From DATBSL01 sp963729875 (lineage in GTDB: Bacteria; Acidobacteriota; Vicinamibacteria; Fen-336), in assembly GCA_963729875.1 (NCBI GenBank), contig CAVSPR010000004.1:930001-994000 (forward strand): a stretch of 64,000 nucleotides of DNA, read 5' to 3'. The translations under genes were made by a program, and so were the position numbers. Of the stretch, positions 49,556 through 56,799 are shown one piece after another. The notes under the pieces are model-generated. The model saw only the letters and a list, made by a program, of their open reading frames with translations, was not told the DNA's origin and ran no database searches. How positions within the stretch are numbered: the stretch's first letter is position 1; the number at the start of each line of letters is the position of its first letter.

Positions 49556-51358
49556 CTACTTCTCCTCTCCCCGGTCCCTGTCCCCGTACTTGTCGATCAC
49601 CGACGCGGCCACGCGCCGGGACAGGGCGTGGTATCGGGGAGCGGCCGCGGCGAAGACCTCCCGGGCGAGCGCCCGGGTGCGGGGGTGGCGTCCCAGGGCG
49701 GCGTAGAGCGGCCGCAGGTACTTCATCCGGCCCACCCGCGTCAGGACCTCGCGCAGCCTCGGGAACGAGGGCTCGTAGTCGGAGCCCGCGGCCACCGTCA
49801 GCCACTCGACGAGGATCTCGTGGTTGCCACGGCCGGAGAGGCCCAGGGCGGCGTCGAGCCAGGCGCAGCCGGCGTGGTCGAGCTCGCGGGGCAGGTTCTG
49901 GAGGTAGACGAGCGTTTCGGACGGGGTCCACGCGGCGATTGCCCCCGCGTCGGGCCGCTCGCCGCGCGGGAACGCCGCGGCCAGGCCGACCAGGCCCTCG
50001 AGCCTCTCCGAGCGGAACGCGGGGGCGTTCGCCGGCAGGCCCGGCTCGTAGAGCCACTCCCTCGCGCCCACCGAGGCGGCGAGGCCGGGCAGCCGCTCCT
50101 CGAGGAAGGCGAGGAACTCCTCGGTGGTGATCGAGGTGAAGCGGAAGCGCGCCACGTACTCGCGCATGAAGCGGTCGAACCGCGGCCGCCCCGCCGTCCG
50201 CTCGAGGAGGACGACGAAGCGCGCGCCCTTCTCGTACGGCACCGAGGAGTATCCGTCGTCCGGGTCCATGCCGACGAGCTCGGTGCGCAGGCGCGTGAGG
50301 GGAGAGCCGGAGCCGAAGCGCTCCAGCGATTCCTCGAGCGCCTTCTCGCCGATGGCCCAGGCGAGCACCGTGGCCTCCTCGCCGTGGAGCGCCTCGAGCA
50401 GGCGCCGCTCGGCCCAGACCGTGAAGCCCTCGTTCAGCCAGAAGTGCTCCATGTCGGCGTTCGTGACGAGGTTGCCGGTCCAGGAGTGCGCGAGCTCGTG
50501 GGCGACCACGTCCACGAGCGAGCGGTCCCCGGCGAGGAGCGTGGGCGTCAGGAACGTCATCCGGGGGTTCTCCATCCCCCCGTAGGGGAAGGAGGGCGGC
50601 AGGACCAGCATGTCGTACCGGTCCCACTCGTACGGACCGAAGAGCTCCTCCGCCCGAGCGATCATGCCTTCCGTCTCGGCGAACTCGTGCGCCGCCGCAT
50701 CCACCGTCTCGGGCTCGGCGTAGACGCGGCACCGTGGCCCCAGCTCCCGCGACTCGAGCCGCCCGACCGCGAGGGCCAGGAGGTAGGGCGGGATCGGCTG
50801 CGGCATCCGGAAGCGGAGAAGGCGGGTGCCGGGGCGGCTCCCGGGGCCCTCTCCGGCGGGCCCCGCCGACATCACGGCGGACAGCGGCTCGGGGACCTCC
50901 ACCTCGGCCTCGTAGGTGAGCCGCTGGCGCGGCGTGTCGGGCAGCGGGGCGAGGCTGCGCGCGTGGATCGCCTGGCACTGGCTGAAGAGGAAGGGGTGCA
51001 CCCCGCCCGCGGTCTGCTCCGGGGCGAGCCACTGCAGGGCCGGGGCGTCGGGCGAGGTCCGGTAGCGCAGGCGCACCGCGCGCGTCCCCTCGGGCAGCGC
51101 GAGCCGGACCCGGCGGCCCAGGATCGCCTCCTCGGGGAAGACGTCGAAGGGCACCGTCTCCCCGGACGTGGTGGTCGCCTCCAGCACCTCCAGCGCCTTG
51201 CTGTCGAGGTCGAAGGCGCCCCCCGCGGCCTCGGCGAGCTCGAGCTCCGCCTCTCCCTCGATGCGGGAAGCCGCGAAGTCGACGCGGAGCCGCAGGCGCA
51301 GGTGGCGGGCGCGCGGCTGGGCGGAGTCGGCGTACGAGTGGGGGTCCAGTCGGGCCAT
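49556..51358 (-). CDS. M1 family metallo-aminopeptidase (leukotriene A4 hydrolase-like)
   Basis: A 600-residue zinc aminopeptidase. The N-terminal beta domain (about 1-200) is followed by the catalytic domain with FPYGGMENPRMTF (GxMEN), VVAHELAHSWTGNLVTNADM (HExxH), then FWLNEGFTVWAERRLLEAL (third zinc ligand Glu) and YSSVPYEKGARFVVLLER with the catalytic Tyr. A C-terminal helical domain (about 450-600) of the LTA4-hydrolase type completes it. No signal peptide is visible, so it should be cytoplasmic. ATG 51358 follows the roadblock-like gene by 51 bp. Role: peptide turnover. Confidence 0.93.
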   Translation of the reverse strand: MARLDPHSYADSAQPRARHLRLRLRVDFAASRIEGEAELELAEAAGGAFDLDSKALEVLEATTTSGETVPFDVFPEEAILGRRVRLALPEGTRAVRLRYRTSPDAPALQWLAPEQTAGGVHPFLFSQCQAIHARSLAPLPDTPRQRLTYEAEVEVPEPLSAVMSAGPAGEGPGSRPGTRLLRFRMPQPIPPYLLALAVGRLESRELGPRCRVYAEPETVDAAAHEFAETEGMIARAEELFGPYEWDRYDMLVLPPSFPYGGMENPRMTFLTPTLLAGDRSLVDVVAHELAHSWTGNLVTNADMEHFWLNEGFTVWAERRLLEALHGEEATVLAWAIGEKALEESLERFGSGSPLTRLRTELVGMDPDDGYSSVPYEKGARFVVLLERTAGRPRFDRFMREYVARFRFTSITTEEFLAFLEERLPGLAASVGAREWLYEPGLPANAPAFRSERLEGLVGLAAAFPRGERPDAGAIAAWTPSETLVYLQNLPRELDHAGCAWLDAALGLSGRGNHEILVEWLTVAAGSDYEPSFPRLREVLTRVGRMKYLRPLYAALGRHPRTRALAREVFAAAAPRYHALSRRVAASVIDKYGDRDRGEEK

Positions 51359-51409
51359 CAGCCTTTCTCTCCTCCCCGGTGCGCTTCCCGCCCAGCGACG
51401 ACGGCGCGG

Positions 51410-52279
51410 CTAGGCGCCGGCGCCCCGGAGGATCTCGCTGTCGATCGCCGGGCGAGCCTCGGCGCGCACCGGGGCCTCACCGATGAAGGCGGCCGTCAGC
51501 AAGCCCTCGGCGATCGGCACCCTCCAGGCCGTGAGGTGCTGCCCGTGGAGGGGCGCCGAGATCGAGCGGGTTGGGGCGTCCTTCAGGGTCCGCTCCATCG
51601 TGGAGACGAGCTTCGAGGCGATCGCGTCCGGGCCCGGGTCGGGCCACTCCCCGCGCGCCGCGAACACCTGGCCGGCGGGGTCCACGAGCATGGCGCCGGT
51701 CGCCTGGGCCATGGCCAGGCAGGCATCCACGATCTCGTCCCAGGACGGGGCCGGCGACTCGTAGACCTGCTCGATCGGGGCCTCGCCCTCGCCCGGCTCC
51801 CCGTCGAACGGGGATGGCCCGCCATACCTGGACTCCTCGGGCAGCTCCTCGAACGGGGACGGCTCGGGGGCGCCGACCATCTCCTCCGGGGAGATCCCGC
51901 CTTCCTCCACGTCCACGGGGGGCAGGGAGCCCTCGCCCGCCAGCTCCTGGTCGGCGGGCTCGCCGAAACCCGACAGGGACCCGAGGTCGTCCGGGGCCGG
52001 CTCAGCGCCCTCGGTGGGCTCGTCCCAGGAGGGCGGCTCGGGCGGCTCGTGGACCTCGAAGGAGGGGGGCGGCGGGCCCGGGGGTGCCGCGGCCGGCTTG
52101 GGCCGGGACCCGGGCACCGCGCCCGCCGGGGAGGGGGGCCGGAAGGGGGGCGGCGGCGCGATCGCCTGGCGGGGAGGCTCGCCCGGGCGGTCCTCGCGCC
52201 GCCGGCGCTGGTGGAGCCGGCGCGCGATCTCGCGGGCGGCGTCGAGGTCAGAGGAGGTGGCGGGTGGGTTCAGCTTCAT
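51410..52279 (-). CDS. Pro-rich protein with C-terminal roadblock/LC7-like domain
   Basis: A 289-residue cytoplasmic protein. An N-terminal basic helix (DAAREIARRLHQRRRRED) leads into about 150 residues of Pro/Glu/Gly/Ser low complexity. A folded C-terminal region (about 185-285; SWDEIVDACLAMAQATGAML, VDPAGQVFAARGEWP, SKLVSTMERTLKDAPTRS, LTAWRVPIAEGLLTAAFIGE) has the secondary-structure order of the roadblock/LC7 (MglB-like) fold. The start overlaps the ParA gene by 32 bp, a strongly coupled pair. A function in positioning a cell-surface machine is possible. The domain call is by pattern, not by strong motif. Confidence 0.6.
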   Translation of the reverse strand: MKLNPPATSSDLDAAREIARRLHQRRRREDRPGEPPRQAIAPPPPFRPPSPAGAVPGSRPKPAAAPPGPPPPSFEVHEPPEPPSWDEPTEGAEPAPDDLGSLSGFGEPADQELAGEGSLPPVDVEEGGISPEEMVGAPEPSPFEELPEESRYGGPSPFDGEPGEGEAPIEQVYESPAPSWDEIVDACLAMAQATGAMLVDPAGQVFAARGEWPDPGPDAIASKLVSTMERTLKDAPTRSISAPLHGQHLTAWRVPIAEGLLTAAFIGEAPVRAEARPAIDSEILRGAGA

Positions 52280-53066
52280 GGACCCTCTCCATCCCGTCGA
52301 GCTGGTTCATCCGGCCCTCGATCTCGTCGGCGAGCAGGTCGAAGCGCCGTGACTCCGGCCCGCCCGCCTCGCCGCCCAGGAAGCCGACGGGCACCCCCAG
52401 GGCGCTCGCCCTCGCGAACGCCTCCGTGCGGGGCACGATGGTCTCGAGCGCGTCCGGGAACCCGTTCCAGACCTCGCTCAGCACGGCGTGGCTGCCGTGC
52501 CGCTCCCGCTCGACGAGGGTCGGCAGGATCCCGACGAGGCGCAGCCGGGGGTTGCGCGTGGCCTGAACGTGCTCGACTACCTTCAGGGCCTGGCCGATCG
52601 AGCGCAGGGCGAGGCTCTCGGTCTGGAAGGCCAGCAGCACGAAGTCGGCGCAGCCCATGGCCGCGGTGGTGACCCGCCCCAGGCCGGAGGGCGTGTCGAT
52701 GACCACCAGGTCGCACTCCTTCTCGCAGGCGCCGAAGGCCTTCTCGAGGGCGCCGGGGCGGGCGACCTCCGTCTCGAAGGAGTCAACGTCCGTCGGGTCG
52801 AGCCGGCCCCGCGGCAGCAAGCTGAGCCCCGGCAGCTTCGTGGCGACGACCGCGCGCGCCGGCGCGCTCGTCCCCGAGAGGAGCTCCGCGAGGCCGGCGA
52901 GCTCGGTGTCTCCCTTTGCGAGGGAGAGGCCGACCGCCCCTTGTGGGTCGAGGTCAGCGAGCAGCGTCCGCCGGCCTCGCTCCGCGAGCGCCACGGCCAG
53001 GTTGAGAGCGACCGTCGTCTTGCCCACGCCGCCCTTCTGGCTCGCGATCACCACGCGCCGTGCCAT
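52248..53066 (-). CDS. ParA/MinD-type ATPase
   Basis: A 272-residue deviant-Walker ATPase. VVIASQKGGVGKTTVALNLA holds the KGGxGKT motif, LLADLDPQGAVGLSLAKG follows, then DLVVIDTPSGLGRVTTAAM (Walker B) and LAFQTESLALRSIG. The C-terminus (MNQLDGMERVHEAEP) lacks an obvious amphipathic MinD-type membrane helix. ATG 53066 is preceded by GGAGGTG; the in-frame GTG 53078 is less likely. No ParB gene or parS site accompanies it; the partner is the roadblock-like protein whose gene overlaps by 32 bp. This favours an orphan ParA that positions protein cargo over chromosome segregation. Confidence 0.88.
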   Translation of the reverse strand: MARRVVIASQKGGVGKTTVALNLAVALAERGRRTLLADLDPQGAVGLSLAKGDTELAGLAELLSGTSAPARAVVATKLPGLSLLPRGRLDPTDVDSFETEVARPGALEKAFGACEKECDLVVIDTPSGLGRVTTAAMGCADFVLLAFQTESLALRSIGQALKVVEHVQATRNPRLRLVGILPTLVERERHGSHAVLSEVWNGFPDALETIVPRTEAFARASALGVPVGFLGGEAGGPESRRFDLLADEIEGRMNQLDGMERVHEAEPTRHLL

Positions 53067-53133
53067 CCGCACCTCCACGGTGTGGGGGCAAGTGTAGCAC
53101 CACGAGCGAGGTGCGAGGCCTCCGGGGCTCGCT

Positions 53134-53913
53134 TCAGGCCGCGGGCGGCCTCGCGGCGGCGCGGATCGTGGCCAGACGGCCCACGAGGGTCTCGCGCAGG
53201 CCGCCGATGAACCGTGGCAGCTGCGCCTCGTCCGCGGGCGGCTCGAAGGGGCCCATGACCTCGGAGCGTGCGTCGATCAGGTGCACCCGGAAGAGCAGGT
53301 CCGTGAGGCGGCGCACCCGCCACACCCCCTCGTTCAGCACGAGGTAGACCGGCATGCGGCGCTCCGTCAGGATGGTCAGGATCCCTGCCGGCCGGAAGGG
53401 ACGGATCTCGCCGTCGTGGCTGCGGTGGCCTTCGGGGAAGATGACGAGGCCGTGGGGAAGCTGCCGCACCCCCTGCCGGATCTCCGCCACCGACCCCTGG
53501 GGGTCGCGCTTCGGGTCCACGATCGGCGAGCCGAGGAGGCGAATGCACGCCGAGACGAGCGGCACGAACCGCGCGTAGCGGCGGCGGGTCACGAAGGCGG
53601 GGACTCCCGGCCGGGCCAAGAGAGTGATCTGGCAGATGTCCAGCAGGGCCTGGTGGTTGGCGACGACGAGGATGGGCGAGGCGGTGGGCACGACCCCCGC
53701 CCGGCGCACGTGCGCGCCGCCCAGCCGGAGCACGTCCAGGATGCCGGCGCTCATCCACTTCATGAACCAGCTGACCAGCCGGAAGCGATGGCGGGGGAAG
53801 AGCCAGGCGCCCGGCAGGACGAAGAGCCGGAGCACGGGGCTGTTGACCAGGAACCACAGGCCGACGAGCAGGACGGAGGTGAGGCTTCGTGCGCCCCGGA
53901 TCACGCTGAGCAT
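53134..53913 (-). CDS. plsC: 1-acyl-sn-glycerol-3-phosphate acyltransferase (PlsC family)
   Basis: A 259-residue membrane-bound acyltransferase. An N-terminal hydrophobic stretch (LTSVLLVGLWFLVNSPVLRL) precedes the four family blocks: ILVVANHQALLDICQITLLA (HX4D), YARFVPLVSACIRLLGSPIV, GLVIFPEGHRSHDGEI and a later MPVYLVLNEGVW. It would add the second acyl chain to lysophosphatidic acid in phospholipid synthesis, though related enzymes act on other lipids. ATG 53913 lies 13 bp after the stop of the DUF4388-REC gene, a surprising neighbour. Confidence 0.88.
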   Translation of the reverse strand: MLSVIRGARSLTSVLLVGLWFLVNSPVLRLFVLPGAWLFPRHRFRLVSWFMKWMSAGILDVLRLGGAHVRRAGVVPTASPILVVANHQALLDICQITLLARPGVPAFVTRRRYARFVPLVSACIRLLGSPIVDPKRDPQGSVAEIRQGVRQLPHGLVIFPEGHRSHDGEIRPFRPAGILTILTERRMPVYLVLNEGVWRVRRLTDLLFRVHLIDARSEVMGPFEPPADEAQLPRFIGGLRETLVGRLATIRAAARPPAA

Positions 53914-53926
53914 GCGACCGCCGATC

Positions 53927-55467
53927 TTAGCAGGGGGCGGTGGCCGATGTCCGTCGGGCGAGGAGGGCCTCGTCGAGGGCCCGCCCGGCCCGCTCCACGA
54001 ACCCGGCCAGCGGGTCGATCGGCGGCAGCGCCCCGCCCTCGGGGGCATCGCCGTAGAGCACCGCGATCGTCTCGCGCTGGGCGCGGACGGGCAGGATCGC
54101 GGCGTGCGCGGCGCCCAGCGGGCCGATCCGGTCGAGGAGCCCCCGGAGGGGACCGCCGGCGGGGAGGCGGCCCGTCCACGGGCGACCCGTGGCGACGGCG
54201 TCGGAGAAGGCGGAGGGCGGGTCGAGCGGCACGGAGATCCCCCGGGCCAGGAGGTCCAGGCTGTCGGCGCTGTCGACCGGCCCGAACCCGGAGAGGCCGC
54301 GGAGCCGGTCGTCCTTCACCACGAGGAGCAGCACGCGGGGGAAGAAGGCGCGGGCCGCCCGCAGCAGCAGGAACGCGACGAGGTCGGGGTCGGGGCCGCG
54401 GCGCATCTCGTCGAGGGCGGAGCTCAGCACCGACTCGCGCGTGGCGTCGGCCGGGCTCTGCGCCGGCGGGGCGGCCGGCCGCTCCCGCCGCGGGGCGCGG
54501 CGGCCCTCGAGCCGCGGGAGCAGGTCGCGCCCGAGCTTGTCGCCGAAGGCGCGCAGGTCCGCCTCGTACTGCAGCGGGTCGAGCTTCGACAGGCCCGGCT
54601 TGAAGGCGAGGAGCGAGACGCCGACCCGCTTCGCGCGCCCGCGCAGCTTCTCGTCGAACGCTTCCGCCATCAGGAGGACGGGCGGCGGGGCGGGCAGGCC
54701 GGCGGCGACCCGGGCCACGTCGAGGCCCCCGCGGAAGGAAGCGCCGGACTCGGAGGGGAGCCCCAGGTCGGCCACCAGCAGGAACGGGGTGCGCGCCGAG
54801 GCGAGCCGGTCCATCTCGCGCCGTGCGGCGGCGGGGCTCGCGGCGGTGACGACGGCGAAGCCGCCGGCCGCGAGCCTCTCGCCCACGACGCGCCGGATGT
54901 CGGGCTCGTCGTCGACGAGGAGGACGGCCGGCCCCCTCGGGGGCGCCGGCGCCTCCTCGGGGGGCAGCTCCTCGAGGACCACCTCGTCTTCCTCGGGGGC
55001 TTGGGGGGCGGCCCCGCCTCCGCGGGAGCCGCGAAAGATGCCTCGATCGCGGCCGACGCGTCGCGCCGGTCCTCGTCCAGCTTGCGGGCGAGGTCGAGCA
55101 TGAGCTCCTCGGGGTTGAGGCCGTAAGGGAGCGTCTCGCCCCCGAGGTCCCGCCCGCCGAGCTCGGTCGGCACGGTGTCCGTCAGGTTGAAGGCGAAGTC
55201 GCCCTCGCGCAGGCGGACCACCCTCTCGAGGATCGAGGCGAGGCGCTGGCGCAGGACGAGCTCGCGCTCGGGGCCGTCGGTGGGCTGGTCGCGCGGCAGC
55301 CCCGGGACGTCCCAGATGTACCCGGCGACGACGCGTCCGCCCTCGAAGACGACCGCGGCCTCCCCCGCAGGGGCGCGGACCGTCAGGTGGCCGGTCTTCT
55401 GGGTGAAGGAGACGACCTGCAGGATCTCGAGAAGCGGAAGGTCCTCTACGGACCCGCTCAGGCTCAC
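53927..55467 (-). CDS. DUF4388 (PATAN)-REC-GAF regulator, frameshift near 55013
   Basis: A regulator of about 513 residues after adding one base. The N-terminal DUF4388/PATAN domain (about 1-105) starts SLSGSVEDLPLLEILQVVSF and continues KTGHLTVRAPAGEAAVVFEG. A linker containing the shift (a G run at 55010-55020, GGGG for GGGGG) leads to a receiver domain (about 175-290; PAVLLVDDEPDIRRVVGERL, VADLGLPSES with the phospho-acceptor Asp, LLAFKPG with the Lys). A C-terminal GAF-like domain follows (about 345-500; LVVKDDRLRGLSGFGP). PATAN domains occur in PatA-type regulators. GTG 55467 overlaps the REC gene stop by 4 nt. Confidence 0.82.
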
Positions 55468-55841
55468 GCCTTCTTCATCGCACGGAGCGTGGCGTCGCGC
55501 AAGCGCGCGAGGGGAGCGGGCTTGACGACCACCTCGTCGGCGCCGCGGCGGAGGGCCTCCTCGCGGACGACGTGGCCGGTGTCCCCGGTGAACAGGAGCA
55601 CGGCGGAGCGAGGCCTCCGGCGGCGGGCGCGGCTGACGATGTCGAAGCCCTCCCCGAGGTGGGCGTCCGTGAAGTGCAGGTCGCAGATGACGGCGTCGAA
55701 GGGCGAGTCCGAGTCGGCGAGGCGCATGGCCTCCGGCGCCTCCGAGCAGGCCTCGACGTGCCAGCCCAGCCCGCCGAAGTAGGTCCGCAGCAGCGTGAGG
55801 ACACCGTGGTCGTCGTCGAGCAGGAGCAGCCGCACGCTCAC
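55464..55841 (-). CDS. Single-domain response regulator
   Basis: A 125-residue stand-alone receiver domain. LLLLDDDHGVLTLLRTYFGG has the acidic pocket, FDAVICDLHFTDAHLGEGF has the phospho-acceptor Asp, AVLLFTGDTG the conserved Thr region and EVVVKPAPLARLRDATL the Lys. No output domain is present, so it probably works by protein contact. GTG 55841 overlaps the EAL gene stop and its own stop overlaps the DUF4388-REC gene, so three signalling genes are translationally coupled. Partner kinases may be the two encoded divergently at 56.8-61.5 kb. Confidence 0.92.
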   Translation of the reverse strand: MSVRLLLLDDDHGVLTLLRTYFGGLGWHVEACSEAPEAMRLADSDSPFDAVICDLHFTDAHLGEGFDIVSRARRRRPRSAVLLFTGDTGHVVREEALRRGADEVVVKPAPLARLRDATLRAMKKA

Positions 55842-56647
55842 GGCAGCACCGACGCCGACGGCGGGCCGGGGAGGTAGCCCCCGGCGAGCAGCTCGGCGCG
55901 GGGGAGCGGGCGGGCGAAGAGGAACCCCTGCACCAGGTCGATGCCCGCCGCCTCGACCGCGACCAGCTCGTGCTCGTCCTCGACACCCTCCGCCACGGCG
56001 CGCGCCTCGAGCCGCCGCACCATCCGGGCGAGCGAGTCGAGGATGACCTGCCGGTAGGGGTCGGACCAGGCGCCGGCGACGAGGTAGCGGTCGAGCTTGT
56101 AGATCTCGGGCCGCACGTCGAGGATCATCTTGTAGTTCGACTGGCCGAGGCCCACGTCGTCCAGCGCGATGGCGATCCCGCACTCCCGCAGCTCGGCGAG
56201 CGACCGGCGGAAGCTGGGCACGTCGAGGGGCGGGGCGTGCTCGACGATCTCGACCACGAGGCGGTGCCGGTCGACGCGGGCCCGCCGCGCGTGGTCCAGC
56301 AGGAATGCGAGGAAGCCGGGGTCCCGGCCGAGGGTCGAGGCGTGGACGTTCAGGGAGAGCCGCGGCTCGCCGGGGAGCAGCCCGGCTTCGGCGAGCGCGG
56401 TGGCGACGCACGCGCGGTCGACCGCAGCCTCGGCCCGCTTGCGGCGGACGTACTCGAAGAGCACGATCGGACGCTCGACGTTGGTGCGCCGCGGGCCTCG
56501 GATGAGGCACTCGAGCGCGAAGAGCTGGGGGCCGGACGGGCCGACCTCGTAGATGGGCTGGAACACGACGGAGAGCTGACCCGGCTCGAGAAGCTGATCG
56601 AGGAGCGTCGGGTCGCTTGGCACGGTCTGCGCTTTTGCACCTGACAT
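55838..56647 (-). CDS. EAL-domain c-di-GMP phosphodiesterase
   Basis: A protein of about 269 residues composed almost wholly of one EAL domain. The signature is ALECLIRG (ECL in place of EAL), and the catalytic set looks complete: Glu in LECL, Asn in LSLNVHASTL, Glu in LVVEIVEH, the Asp pair in IALDDVGLGQSNY, Lys in IYKLDRYLVAG, Glu in AVAEGVEDEHEL and Gln in LVQGFLFARPL. It should therefore hydrolyse c-di-GMP. ATG 56647 is preferred over ATG 56695, because a TATGAT -10-like hexamer covers 56691-56696. It is the first gene of the minus-strand regulatory operon and divergent from the histidine kinase genes. Confidence 0.9.
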   Translation of the reverse strand: MSGAKAQTVPSDPTLLDQLLEPGQLSVVFQPIYEVGPSGPQLFALECLIRGPRRTNVERPIVLFEYVRRKRAEAAVDRACVATALAEAGLLPGEPRLSLNVHASTLGRDPGFLAFLLDHARRARVDRHRLVVEIVEHAPPLDVPSFRRSLAELRECGIAIALDDVGLGQSNYKMILDVRPEIYKLDRYLVAGAWSDPYRQVILDSLARMVRRLEARAVAEGVEDEHELVAVEAAGIDLVQGFLFARPLPRAELLAGGYLPGPPSASVLP

Positions 56648-56690
56648 GCCACGGGAACCCAAGAGGGGGCCGGAAGCCGTCCGCGGCAGG

Positions 56691-56696
56691 ATCATA
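56691..56696 (-). promoter_or_regulatory. Candidate -10 element for the EAL operon
   Basis: TATGAT on the minus strand about 44 bp before ATG 56647. No good -35 hexamer is seen at the standard distance (the region holds TAAGTCTCATCT). It argues that translation begins at 56647 and not at the ATG which overlaps this hexamer. Confidence 0.35.
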
Positions 56697-56799
56697 CTGA
56701 ATAGATGAGACTTACGGTCTTCGGTAACGACTCCTCGGGACGCCAGGCGTCTCGGGGCGGGACGCGGGGCTTCTCGAATCGGGACGGGGAGGAGCGGCC

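Noticed and set aside
48812..52672. A 1286-codon open frame on the plus strand
   Set aside because: It lies antisense to the M1 peptidase, roadblock-like and ParA genes, and its sequence is Arg/Gly/Pro-rich without motifs; a shadow of GC-rich coding DNA.
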